From a virus, in the IMG/VR virus record IMGVR_UViG_3300044825_000698, positions 35,045-99,044 of that record: DNA of 64,000 nucleotides. One strand, written 5' to 3'. The first letter of the stretch is position 1; every line of letters starts with the position of its first letter. A program made the position numbers and the translations under genes. This document shows positions 17,680 through 28,512 of the stretch, piece by piece. The notes beneath the pieces were generated by a model. The model did no database searches. It was not told where the DNA came from and saw only the letters and a list, made by a program, of their open reading frames with translations.

Positions 17680-18723
17680 CTATAAATTGTTAAGCATCCA
17701 CTGGAGATTGTTGGTCAAACGCTCGTCGCTGTTCCTAGCAATGGCTTGTTCGACGTATGTGATGGCCAGGTCCTTAACCCCGGTATGCCAAGCCGCAAGT
17801 GACCCAATATCGTATAGGTATGACCCCCACGCCTCTGGCTCACTGAGGTAATCGGTGGCTTTGTCGGTGATGCTGAGGGCACGAGTTACTGCGGCCAGAC
17901 ATTCAGTCCACTGCTCTGTGCGGTAATAGTGGGACGCCAAGTCGACCCATGGTTCTCTGCGCCCTGGATCTTCTGCGGTGGCCCGTAGTAACCAGGTCTC
18001 AGCCTCGTGGGGCAGGCACTTGGCTAGATACCTCATGCTCTTGGCCCGTTCTGGTTTCCATACCGCTGAGGGCATGGCCAGATGACGTTTGAACTCCGTA
18101 GCCGCCTTATCCAATTGATCATTAAAGAAGTATTCCCTGGCCAAGTAATGGGCCGTGCGGTCACAGTCAGGGGACTCCTTGGCCGCAAGTTCTAATAGTG
18201 GGAAGTACTGACTACGTGGTTTGGAGTTATCCGGATGATGGTGGATCTCCAGGCCGCACCAACCCTGAACTTCCTTAATAGTGGGAGTCAGAGTCTCATG
18301 AACTGGGTGCTTCCAGCGATACCCAAATCGGGAGTGGATCTTGTCTCCGCCGTAGGTAAGTCCAGGTGAACCGTCTGGGTTCCATGACCAGATGTAGTTA
18401 TAACGAGGCCGAGTGATACTCGGGTCTAATGCTTCTAAATGTTCGCGCCATCCCGGTTGTAGCACCTCGTCAGCGTCTAGTGCGATGCACATATCAATGT
18501 CGTCTGGGACAAGCGCCAGGGAGGCATTACGGGCATCGTCGAAACGCCACGGTCGCACGGTTATGAACGCAACTTCACATCCACTTTCCATGGCCACGCT
18601 GGTGGTGTTGTCGGTGGACCCAGTATCTACAACAAGGCGATAGTCAGCGTCGGCACATGAATCAGCCCATCGTTTGATGAACTGTTCTTCGTTCTTAGTA
18701 ATCGTATAGACGGCTATACGCAT
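17680..18723 (-). CDS. Glycosyltransferase family 2 with C-terminal TPR-like helices
   Basis: 347 aa. GT-A fold: nucleotide-binding start RIAVYTITKNEEQFI, VVDTGSTDNT (residues 31-40), DAD metal-binding motif at 83-85 (IALDADEVLQPGW), and H-P-V-H-E around 140. The C-terminal 150 residues are helical with repeat character (TAHYLAREYFFND, ALSITDKATDYL), like TPR units that follow the GT domain in SunS-type or surface-glycan enzymes. Cytosolic. Translationally linked (TAATG) to the oxygenase gene; together with it a candidate for modifying fibre proteins or surface glycans. Confidence 0.85.
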   Translation of the reverse strand: MRIAVYTITKNEEQFIKRWADSCADADYRLVVDTGSTDNTTSVAMESGCEVAFITVRPWRFDDARNASLALVPDDIDMCIALDADEVLQPGWREHLEALDPSITRPRYNYIWSWNPDGSPGLTYGGDKIHSRFGYRWKHPVHETLTPTIKEVQGWCGLEIHHHPDNSKPRSQYFPLLELAAKESPDCDRTAHYLAREYFFNDQLDKAATEFKRHLAMPSAVWKPERAKSMRYLAKCLPHEAETWLLRATAEDPGRREPWVDLASHYYRTEQWTECLAAVTRALSITDKATDYLSEPEAWGSYLYDIGSLAAWHTGVKDLAITYVEQAIARNSDERLTNNLQWMLNNL

Positions 18724-19358
18724 TACTTAAAGGGTGGGCCGCTGATCCAGGCTACTAGGGAGTAACGGGTACCTTGCGTTACAGGCTTGACTCGATGCAT
18801 CGTGTATGACGGGAAAAACACCGTCATTCCACGGTCCTTCTTTACCTTTTGTGGAACCCGTCCGAACATCATTTCAAAATCTCCGCCTTTGTAGTCCTTA
18901 GGATCAGACAATTGAACGGATACGGATAATTTACGAGTAGCGGTAAGAAACCCACGGTCAACGTGCCAGTCATAATGTTGGCCCGGTGCAACATAACGTG
19001 TGAACTGGATACCTTGTTCCATACCTGTGAGATCAAATTTAAAGAATTGAGAGTTAATCTCGTTAATGGCACCAGCCATGCGAGCAAATATCCAGTTAGT
19101 AACTTCGTTAGGATACAAGAAATTAACGTATGAATTGCGGGTTTTGTCGGACTGCTCACCATAGGTATTGGCTTTTAGTAGTTCTGTACTATTACCAATT
19201 TCTATAATTGTGTCCAATTCTTCTGGCGTAAATACGCCAGTACGCCATGCCCAATTCTCTACATGGTCCAGTTGTAGTGGCCATGCCCCGCCACCTCGGG
19301 TGGGGTCTGGGCGTTCGGGCAGGTCAAGTTTGATTTTTGGTTTAATCGAGCGGGCCAT
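18723..19358 (-). CDS. 2OG-Fe(II) oxygenase, prolyl-4-hydroxylase-like
   Basis: 211 aa. Double-stranded beta-helix with a complete active site: H132-V-D134 (HYDWHVDRG), distal H188 (YTMHRVKPV) and R198 for 2-oxoglutarate. TGTRYSLVAWI at the end is typical of PKHD/P4H-type hydroxylases. Such enzymes hydroxylate prolines or other side chains using O2 and 2-oxoglutarate. Sits in an operon with a second oxygenase and a GT2 gene upstream of collagen-like and adhesin genes' region, suggesting a virion-protein or glycan substrate. Confidence 0.85.
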   Translation of the reverse strand: MARSIKPKIKLDLPERPDPTRGGGAWPLQLDHVENWAWRTGVFTPEELDTIIEIGNSTELLKANTYGEQSDKTRNSYVNFLYPNEVTNWIFARMAGAINEINSQFFKFDLTGMEQGIQFTRYVAPGQHYDWHVDRGFLTATRKLSVSVQLSDPKDYKGGDFEMMFGRVPQKVKKDRGMTVFFPSYTMHRVKPVTQGTRYSLVAWISGPPFK

Positions 19359-19947
19359 TAAACTTCTCCGGGACGAAGTGGAAGAACACTAGATCTGCTG
19401 ATCCATCACTTTTGGTAGGACGGTAGTGCCACGCATTAGTGCCAGAGTAACAGACAGCGTCGTTTGGACGCAAGTTACACACGGTCCAATCAACGGAGTC
19501 AATAATCGATTGCCGTTCCTCATCTAGAGGAAACGTATTACTAACACTTTTAACTTCTTTATCAGACATTTGAGGACCAATCGCAATTGGCCATGGGTCT
19601 GGTTGTTCTTGACGTATTAGATAGTCAATTGTGTACCGACACTGTGGGCGGTCAATGTGGAGTGGGCATTGACCACCCTTGTCGTACATCGACAAGAAGT
19701 TGTATGACGGTTTAACCTTTTCACCGAATAACTCACTTGCGTAATCGGTCAATTGGTGGTGGATACTGACAAAGAATCCTAAATTGTGACCATACCTACG
19801 GCCAAACTTTATTGGGGTGTTTGACCTATCATTATCGGATGCAAGCGGTATTGTTGGTAACCAATTATCCATAAATTTGATAATTGTTTTATAAGTGTTT
19901 GAATCAAATAGATCATTTACAATTAGTGGTTTATTTTTGTATTGCAC
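19342..19947 (-). CDS. Second 2OG-Fe(II) oxygenase-like protein
   Basis: 201 aa, GTG start with AGGAG eight bases upstream. H97-x-D99 (PLHIDRPQCRYT) and H174 (NAWHYRPT) provide the facial triad, with R176 nearby; the barrel strands are TIDYLIRQ and LVFFHFVPE. It is not closely similar to its neighbour, so the pair are distinct enzymes rather than a recent duplication. Overlaps the next gene by 17 bp. Confidence 0.7.
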   Translation of the reverse strand: MQYKNKPLIVNDLFDSNTYKTIIKFMDNWLPTIPLASDNDRSNTPIKFGRRYGHNLGFFVSIHHQLTDYASELFGEKVKPSYNFLSMYDKGGQCPLHIDRPQCRYTIDYLIRQEQPDPWPIAIGPQMSDKEVKSVSNTFPLDEERQSIIDSVDWTVCNLRPNDAVCYSGTNAWHYRPTKSDGSADLVFFHFVPEKFNGPLD

Positions 19948-19970
19948 AATTGCTACTCCTAATTTATGTG

Positions 19971-20204
19971 TTAACGGATTATTGCGTTGATTTCGTCCTC
20001 ATCTAGACCAAGATTCATTAACTTATCACGTGCAGAAGACCTCTTAGCCGCTATTTCAGCAAACGAGTTTTCACGGGCGACACGATCAGCCTCAAACTGT
20101 ACTAAATCGGCTTCTCGTTGAGCAACCTCTGCGGGTGTGGACATACGAGTTTCAGTACGACCATCAGGGTAAGTGGTTGTGATCTCAAACGGCTCTATGG
20201 GCAT
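19971..20204 (-). CDS. Small helical protein, fibre-assembly-like
   Basis: 77 aa. N-terminus PIEPFEITTTYPDGRTETR, then a long helix (AQREADLVQFEADRVARE) and a short conserved-looking end (LGLDEDEINAIIR). Small proteins of this layout are common beside tail-fibre genes of aquatic phages and may act as fibre chaperones; this is inference from position. Confidence 0.5.
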   Translation of the reverse strand: MPIEPFEITTTYPDGRTETRMSTPAEVAQREADLVQFEADRVARENSFAEIAAKRSSARDKLMNLGLDEDEINAIIR

Positions 20205-20221
20205 TTTTTCTCCTGTTTTAA

Positions 20222-20767
20222 TTATTGGGTAAAAGCATAGACAGTTACTTCACCAGTAAATGAACCAGCGGAGGCGATCAATGTAATACCATCATATGCG
20301 GTTGACTGAGAGTGTGTTGACGCAAGATCTAGTACGGCACCACCTAAGTAGTCATCTGCCAATATTGATCTTAGAGCAGTTGGCTGTGCCAACCTAGGAC
20401 CAAATACATACGCTGTAAATCCAGCACGCTGGGTGTTTCCACGGAAAGACATATCTGCATATGTAGTGGTAGTGCGTGAAGCACTTATAGCCGTCCCATC
20501 AGAAAATACGTATTGAGATACATACCCTGCATCGGTGGCATCACTGCCAGAATTTCTAAATCTATAACGAAATGTATAGTCGGCTGAAGTGGAGTGCCTA
20601 CCCATAATCATGTAGTTGTTGTATGACGTAGTAAATACCCCATTTAAAGACAGTGTTGCACATGCTGTAAATGATACGCGACCAGATGTGCCGATAGATG
20701 CAGATGAACCAGTTCCTGTTTGCGTAATACTAGTAGGAGTAACAACTACAAGACCGTTATCAGGCAT
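20222..20767 (-). CDS. Adhesin/fibre-tip protein, paralogue 1
   Basis: 181 aa, beta-rich (S, T, G, Y). Shares with the next two genes the pattern NGL.VV.PTS....GTGSSA, a LS.NGVF...Y.NYM segment and the ending YDGITL...AGS.TG.V.VY. Likely a receptor-binding head or tip module. The first of a tandem array of three paralogues, suggesting diversification of host binding. Confidence 0.65.
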   Translation of the reverse strand: MPDNGLVVVTPTSITQTGTGSSASIGTSGRVSFTACATLSLNGVFTTSYNNYMIMGRHSTSADYTFRYRFRNSGSDATDAGYVSQYVFSDGTAISASRTTTTYADMSFRGNTQRAGFTAYVFGPRLAQPTALRSILADDYLGGAVLDLASTHSQSTAYDGITLIASAGSFTGEVTVYAFTQ

Positions 20768-20768
20768 A

Positions 20769-21326
20769 TTAATTCCTTATACCATAAAAGGTAATTTGAC
20801 CAGAAATGCTTCCGGCTTCCGTAAGTAGGCTAATCCCATCATAAGATACTGGTAGTTCATGCCTAGTAGCAGACTCCCATAGCACAGTTCCACCAGTAGT
20901 TCGGCAAACATTACTCGTCCTTGCAATAGTACGTTTAGTTGTAAAAGGGTTGTAGATGTAACCTATGGTTCCTGAAGGAAGGCCCATTCCGTGTAACGTA
21001 AAATACCCGTATGTGTCATTCTCTATACGCTCTCCACCGACAACAGCACCATCTCCAGTAGTGGTGTTCCATGTGTACGATGCAGTGGAACTAGCATTAC
21101 CATTAGCAAGAAGTCTAAAATAGGTTCTATTAGAACCAGTAGTACCACCTGAATAACGCATAACAACCATGTAATTGTCGTAGGCCGAACTAAAGACGTT
21201 GTTAATATTTAAAGTAGATGCGCTAGTAAACGTAATAGATCCTGAAGAACTAATAGATGAAGAAGAACCTGTTCCAAATGCAGTCACGCTAGCCGGAACT
21301 GCTATGTATAACCCATTAAGAGGCAT
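20769..21326 (-). CDS. Adhesin/fibre-tip protein, paralogue 2
   Basis: 185 aa, the same architecture as its two neighbours: NGLYIAVPASVTAFGTGSSS at the start, INNVFSSAYDNYMVVMRYSG in the middle, SYDGISLLTEAGSISGQITF at the end. Sequence between the anchor motifs differs strongly, as expected for receptor-binding loops. Confidence 0.65.
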   Translation of the reverse strand: MPLNGLYIAVPASVTAFGTGSSSSISSSGSITFTSASTLNINNVFSSAYDNYMVVMRYSGGTTGSNRTYFRLLANGNASSTASYTWNTTTGDGAVVGGERIENDTYGYFTLHGMGLPSGTIGYIYNPFTTKRTIARTSNVCRTTGGTVLWESATRHELPVSYDGISLLTEAGSISGQITFYGIRN

Positions 21327-21328
21327 CT

Positions 21329-21994
21329 TTAACCTGCCATTCCATAAATTCTGACGTCACCAGTAAAAGCGTCATCGAATGACAAAGTAAAACCATCAAA
21401 AGATGATGATACGTTGTGTGTTCCTGCACCGTCTAATCGTCGCAATCTTCCTGTTGATGTTCCATCATGACCCACTGAATCAATCGATCTAAAAGCAGTA
21501 GGTTGAGTCAAAAATGGACCATATAAATGAACCACAGTTCCGGTTGGGAAGTTTTCCTGCCTTGATCCAATATTAAAGTTACTCCAGGCGTTACCGGTTC
21601 CCCTACCAGCGTAACGATACGGACCATGCTCATCAAGGTATTGCGCTATGTAACTACTAGCAGTCGTATTATCAGTTCCCGAAGCGCGAAGACGGAAATA
21701 TATACCAAATACATTAAACGAAGCACCTCTGCCAGTAATCATTAACGTGTAGTTAATGTAATTTGATGAAAAACAACCATTTACAGATATAGCAGTGCAT
21801 GATGTCATGACGACATCGCCTGTGTTAGAAACAGTTGCTGAAGAACCAGTCCCGGCAGAGACAACCGACGTGGGAAATACAACAGCCAACCCCCCATTGG
21901 AGGGGAGATCTTCACCTGGAACCCAGGTACCATCCAGGATGCGTTTACGAACTTTATTAGGGTTCCATCTACCTACTGTTGTCATGTCAACCAC
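21329..21994 (-). CDS. Adhesin/fibre-tip protein, paralogue 3 with attachment module
   Basis: 221 aa. Carries an additional 35-residue N-terminal piece (VGRWNPNKVRKRILDGTW) before the shared adhesin domain (NGGLAVVFPTSVVSAGTGSS onward). A similar G-W-x-P-x-x-V...W piece starts the two polyglycine adhesins, so this is probably a common virion-docking module swapped between tips. Confidence 0.65.
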   Translation of the reverse strand: MVDMTTVGRWNPNKVRKRILDGTWVPGEDLPSNGGLAVVFPTSVVSAGTGSSATVSNTGDVVMTSCTAISVNGCFSSNYINYTLMITGRGASFNVFGIYFRLRASGTDNTTASSYIAQYLDEHGPYRYAGRGTGNAWSNFNIGSRQENFPTGTVVHLYGPFLTQPTAFRSIDSVGHDGTSTGRLRRLDGAGTHNVSSSFDGFTLSFDDAFTGDVRIYGMAG

Positions 21995-22896
21995 CTAATA
22001 ATCACTCGACCTGAACCTCCCACACCTGCACCGCCAATCGCCCTTGCACCACCACCACCACCACCAGTATTAGCAGTGCCTGAACCACCACCTCCTGGAC
22101 CTCCTCCTCCAGGTCCTCCTGATCCTACGGGGATACCGGTATTAGACGGTGCTCCACCACCTCCACCACCGGCAAGAGTAAGTGGTGAACCTGTTATTGT
22201 GGTGGTTGCCCCCGAACCACCAGGCCCACCTGTGCCCTCCGGCCAAAGACCACTAGGTACAGTAGGTGTTCCAGCGCTACCGGCACCACCTCCACCAGCG
22301 GCGGATAGAGAGTTACTAAAACTAACAGGTATTCCGTTACCACCAGGATTTCCTTGAGGTGGACTTACTGGTGGGACGTTACCCGAACCTCCACCATACC
22401 CTATTGGTGGGGAAGCACTAAGGGCGAGAACATAACCTCCACCACCAGAGCCGCCACTTCCTGAGTTGCCTGCTCCACCTGCGGCGGAAGTTATACGTGA
22501 TGCATACGAGGGGGGACTAAATTCGGAGAAAGACCCACCTCCACCAACTACTACTAAGTAGTTACCCTCTGATGCTGACGGTATAGTTCCCGACCTATAA
22601 CCACCTGCGCCTCCACCTCCACCTCCAGTAACTGCACTACCGCTAACAGGACCACCACCAGTGCCACCACCACCAACTACTACGTATTCAATTGCTCTGC
22701 TACCTTTGCTTATTGTGAAGGTAGCAGAGGCGGTAAAGTCAACACCGGTATAACTACCCGTTGTAAACGGTGTTCCCGCTGGCCCAGGACTCCATGAAAC
22801 TGATAATCCGGGGGTGGCCCAGGTGTTATCTAAACGTGCTTCATACACGGAGTTTACTGGCCAACGTCCGTAATAGGGGGGTCCACCTGAAGGCAT
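21982..22896 (-). CDS. Polyglycine-rich adhesin
   Basis: 304 aa. N-terminal docking module (YYGRWPVNSVYEARLDNTW), a beta domain (about 35-75), then from VVVGGGG (about 72) to the end almost continuous glycine tracts with GGGG repeats. Such sequences form packed polyglycine-II helices in the gp38-type tip adhesins of T2/S16-like phages, where exposed loops bind receptors. Overlaps the next adhesin gene by 13 bp. Ends GRVIIRWLT, matching the other polyglycine adhesin. Confidence 0.75.
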   Translation of the reverse strand: MPSGGPPYYGRWPVNSVYEARLDNTWATPGLSVSWSPGPAGTPFTTGSYTGVDFTASATFTISKGSRAIEYVVVGGGGTGGGPVSGSAVTGGGGGGAGGYRSGTIPSASEGNYLVVVGGGGSFSEFSPPSYASRITSAAGGAGNSGSGGSGGGGYVLALSASPPIGYGGGSGNVPPVSPPQGNPGGNGIPVSFSNSLSAAGGGGAGSAGTPTVPSGLWPEGTGGPGGSGATTTITGSPLTLAGGGGGGAPSNTGIPVGSGGPGGGGPGGGGSGTANTGGGGGGARAIGGAGVGGSGRVIIRWLT

Positions 22897-22939
22897 TACT
22901 GTTATCTCCTATTAGTCAACATGCTCTACAACAGTATAC

Positions 22940-23830
22940 TTAAGATTCTAGGAACCATTCCATAGCATAAAATCCATCATGCACGGTTAGGCTGTTCTGT
23001 ATCCAAGTACTTTGCTCAGTAACTTTAGCAGGACGGAATAGTTCTTCTAGTTGGTCTATGGGGATAAGCGTACTCATGTCACACTGGATCGTCAAATCTA
23101 ATGACCTTTGTAGTTTGTTATTTTTTACACAATTAAACCATTGACTTCCTGGGAAGTCGGTGGTATTGCGGAACCCATAGTCCAACATCAGGACTGAACC
23201 TGTGAGGTTGCGAGTTAAGTTGTGTAGCAGGTCAGCGGCTTGTTGTATCCACGGGGCTGAACCATCCATGCCTTTGATTGCTTGGAGAGTTGCAGGTATC
23301 GGTTCGTTGAGGTCATGCCATTCGTAGATGGCTGTGTCGGCAACACGGATGAATAGTTCTTGCCAACGGTCATCTCGGAAGGACACAAAACGCATTGGTT
23401 GAACATCTAGCAACTCATTGGCAAACATCACACCAAAAGCGGGAGGTTGATCTAGTTGTTGCGTCACAGCCACCTCGTCAGGAAACGATTCCTTGTACAG
23501 AGGATTTGATTCAACGGCGGTGTACCGTAAGGCTGACCGACACGCCAGGTTTTGTGCCAATAGTTTGCGGCACAGCGTTCCGTTTCCTGCGGCTATCTCA
23601 TAGACGGGATACGGGTTTGGTTTGCCGAGCCGTTCCCATTCGGCGTCCAACCATTGACCGATGCGGTCAGACAACTTGTTGTCCAGACTGACAAATGTTT
23701 CAAAGTCTTTGCCGACTCCGTTGCCTGTCTCGTAATACCCACCAGGCCCGTAAATACGCGCCCAATAAAACTGGTCAAATCGGTACAGTCCTGGTGTCAG
23801 GTTGGTAGTTCGTTGTCTACCAGAGTCCAT
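22940..23830 (-). CDS. MidA/NDUFAF7-like SAM-dependent methyltransferase
   Basis: 296 aa. Family signatures in order: GPGGYYETG then VGKDFETFVSLD (about 28-50), SAM-binding YEIAAGNGTL (77-86), VESNP acidic ribose-binding region, ANELLDVQPMRF (about 136-148, the NELLDA/EFFDA motif), and LDYGFR (about 217). NDUFAF7/MidA enzymes methylate protein arginines. Located between two adhesin genes, suggesting a virion-protein or host surface/metabolic target. Overlaps the preceding gene by 34 bp. Confidence 0.75.
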   Translation of the reverse strand: MDSGRQRTTNLTPGLYRFDQFYWARIYGPGGYYETGNGVGKDFETFVSLDNKLSDRIGQWLDAEWERLGKPNPYPVYEIAAGNGTLCRKLLAQNLACRSALRYTAVESNPLYKESFPDEVAVTQQLDQPPAFGVMFANELLDVQPMRFVSFRDDRWQELFIRVADTAIYEWHDLNEPIPATLQAIKGMDGSAPWIQQAADLLHNLTRNLTGSVLMLDYGFRNTTDFPGSQWFNCVKNNKLQRSLDLTIQCDMSTLIPIDQLEELFRPAKVTEQSTWIQNSLTVHDGFYAMEWFLES

Positions 23831-24177
23831 GAAAGATCAGATTCATTCCATACATAAGTACCGCCATCAGTAGGACGTGGTACTGGGGGTTGCCAGTCAT
23901 AGTTAGAATCAAGAGTCCAGGACGCATACGGTGGAGTTAGATTATAGAAAACGTCTATTATTGGATCATAGTTATCACCAATATTAGCGTACTTTTTACG
24001 AAAGTTATTATTGTACGAAGTTTGAACCCACTTAGTGTCAGTACCAAATATGTTTTTACACACCTGTATACCTAGTGACTCCTGTTCTACACCGTCCTTA
24101 TCCAACAAATCATCATTAGCAATGACAACAACACGTAAAACTATATTGTTGTTATCTAACTCAGCGAAGTGAGCCAT
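23797..24177 (-). CDS. Aquatic-phage conserved structural-region protein
   Basis: 126 aa. Starts MAHFAELDNNNIVLRVVVI and has WVQTSYNNNFRKKYANIGDN and a W-x-x-P-x-P-x-P-x-D-G-G-x-Y-x-W pattern near the end. This layout is common in cyanophage and other aquatic phage fibre regions, often next to fibre genes. Function not established; possibly a fibre accessory protein. Confidence 0.65.
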   Translation of the reverse strand: MAHFAELDNNNIVLRVVVIANDDLLDKDGVEQESLGIQVCKNIFGTDTKWVQTSYNNNFRKKYANIGDNYDPIIDVFYNLTPPYASWTLDSNYDWQPPVPRPTDGGTYVWNESDLSWTLVDNELPT

Positions 24178-24186
24178 CAGTGTCTC

Positions 24187-25041
24187 CTATACGTTAGTTA
24201 ACCAGCGTAACATCACAATGCCAGAGCCACCTGAAGTTGCACCGCCACCGCCACCACCACCGCTAGACGGTGTTCCAGAAGTTCCAGCAGGTCCTCCACT
24301 AAAACTTCCCCCTACACCACCATTAGAACCACCGCCGCCTCCGGCCAAACCGCGAGTACCATCCCACATTGCTACATACCCAGAACCCCCTGGTCCCCCT
24401 CCACCTGGACCACTCGGTGTTGCCCCAATTGCGTTTCCTCCGATAGAGGAATAACCACCACCACCACCACCACCACCGACAAAGGTTCGAGGTCCACCTA
24501 CACGGAAAGGTGCAGGTATAAATATCGATGGTGCTCCAGTTCCTCCTGGATTACCTGCTCCAATCGCAGTAGCGCCAAGTCCAACAGTGCCGCCCCCTAT
24601 GGAACCGCCTCCACCTGATGCACCAGGAGTTCCTCCTGATCCTCCTCCAACCGCTTCTAACGATCCAAAGGATGATGGTGATCCTTGTGTAGCGGGACCT
24701 GGTCCTGCCCCTCCCCCTACGGTAATAGATCGTGAAGAGGGAGCGCTTACCAGAGTTGACCCTATTACTAGACCACCGCCTCCTCCTCCTCCTCCGTCTG
24801 CAACACTTCCACCACCACCACCAACTACTATGTACTCTACATTTCGTATACCTGATGTAAACGATACAGTTGATGCGCTACTAAAAGTTACACCAGTGTA
24901 ATTACCAGCGACAAATGGTGTCCCTGATGGTGTTGGAGTCCAACTAACTGCAAATGGGGATGACGGTAACGACCAGTCACCTTGAGCAATTCGACGGTAT
25001 ACGTCGCTAGGGTCCCAAAGTCCAGATGTTGTTTCAGGCAT
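24187..25041 (-). CDS. Polyglycine-rich adhesin, second copy
   Basis: 284 aa. Docking module SGLWDPSDVYRRIAQGDW, beta domain FAVSWTPTPSGTPFVAGNYT, hinge NVEYIVVGGGG, then glycine-rich sheet to SGIVMLRWLTNV. Clear paralogue of 21982-22896, with the variable glycine-framed loops being the part that differs most. Confidence 0.75.
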   Translation of the reverse strand: MPETTSGLWDPSDVYRRIAQGDWSLPSSPFAVSWTPTPSGTPFVAGNYTGVTFSSASTVSFTSGIRNVEYIVVGGGGGSVADGGGGGGGGLVIGSTLVSAPSSRSITVGGGAGPGPATQGSPSSFGSLEAVGGGSGGTPGASGGGGSIGGGTVGLGATAIGAGNPGGTGAPSIFIPAPFRVGGPRTFVGGGGGGGGYSSIGGNAIGATPSGPGGGGPGGSGYVAMWDGTRGLAGGGGGSNGGVGGSFSGGPAGTSGTPSSGGGGGGGATSGGSGIVMLRWLTNV

Positions 25042-25048
25042 AACTCAC

Positions 25049-25420
25049 TCAGGAAATATCCTCGTAAGCAACGGTTACATGAATATGACCACTGCTGTTG
25101 CTGGATTTTGCCATTAGGGTGTCGCCCTCTTCAAGATATACAGGAGTTGAGTCTTTCATGAAGGCTTCATATGCGGCCAACGCTGGAATTGTGATGTTAC
25201 GAGCCAGATAATAATCTACACCGCCACGGGTTATGTAGAGATCAAATCCCACGTTTACACTAGCCCCCTCAGTATTAGCGGCCAAAACACCAGCCAATTT
25301 AAATACTTTATTAGATGCGGCGGAGTTTGCAAGTACCTGGGTAGCAGTAGCGTTGGTAAGTCGCACAAGAGCGGTCCTACCAATGATGGTTGCTACGTTT
25401 ACGATATTGGGTGCGGCCAT
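25049..25420 (-). CDS. Small beta-rich virion protein
   Basis: 123 aa, Ala/Val/Thr-rich beta protein with a helix-breaking middle (VGFDLYITRGGVDYYLARNI) and an end (GHIHVTVAYEDIS). Similar small jelly-roll-like proteins are often encoded in fibre regions. No family recognised. Confidence 0.55.
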   Translation of the reverse strand: MAAPNIVNVATIIGRTALVRLTNATATQVLANSAASNKVFKLAGVLAANTEGASVNVGFDLYITRGGVDYYLARNITIPALAAYEAFMKDSTPVYLEEGDTLMAKSSNSSGHIHVTVAYEDIS

Positions 25421-25429
25421 AATTATTCC

Positions 25430-25879
25430 TTATCCAAATATGAGAGATATAGCGATTGACTGACTAGATGTTCCAGGTGGAGTCGACAATGCGGTCCATT
25501 CTAGTCCAGTTGCTGTGGCACTGTTGGCAGTTAAAACATAGCCATCTGTACCTACGGGCAGTTTACTGACGGTATCGGTGGCGGTACCCACCAGGATATC
25601 CCCCTTAGCGTCAACAACTTGTGGTGAAATGTAAATCGAAGTATCGACATTTAATGTAACCGATCCTAGGGTTCCACCGCCGGTAAGTCCAGTACCTGCA
25701 ACAACCTCGGTGATGGTACCACTTGCTAGATATGGTAAGTCATCCCATACATCGGTACCATTTCCTATTTTAAACAGACCAGTGTCTGTTTCAAAACCAA
25801 ATTCACCAGATGACAGTGCAGGGTTTGCTGAAGTCCATTGAGACTCAGTTCCCCGTCTAAATTGAATTCGTACTGCCAT
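25430..25879 (-). CDS. Fibre protein with Mtd-N-like attachment domain
   Basis: 149 aa. The first 50 residues (IQFRRGTESQWTSANPAL, GEFGFETDTGLFKIGNG, WDDLPY) match the N-terminal domain of major tropism determinant-type fibres, which anchors to the tail. The rest (TGLTGGGTLGSVTLNVD, GYVLTANSATATGLEW) is a typical fibre shaft. No reverse transcriptase or template repeat was seen nearby, so there is no evidence for a diversity-generating element. Confidence 0.75.
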   Translation of the reverse strand: MAVRIQFRRGTESQWTSANPALSSGEFGFETDTGLFKIGNGTDVWDDLPYLASGTITEVVAGTGLTGGGTLGSVTLNVDTSIYISPQVVDAKGDILVGTATDTVSKLPVGTDGYVLTANSATATGLEWTALSTPPGTSSQSIAISLIFG

Positions 25880-25936
25880 ATGCCGAGTTCCTTAGGTTAT
25901 CGGAGAGTGCTATTCATTTTAGCATTGACCAGCGTG

Positions 25937-28474
<2,538 letters not shown>

Positions 28475-28512
28475 TCAACTCTAGTAGATGTTATGCCCCT
28501 CAGGGCCTTATG

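Noticed and set aside
25430-25879. Diversity-generating retroelement suggested by the Mtd-N-like fibre
   Set aside because: No reverse transcriptase gene and no template/variable repeat pair seen in the window.
28478-28512. Short GCCC-CTCA-GGGC hairpin before the collagen-like fibre gene
   Set aside because: Only a 4-bp stem and no T-run; not sufficient to call a terminator.
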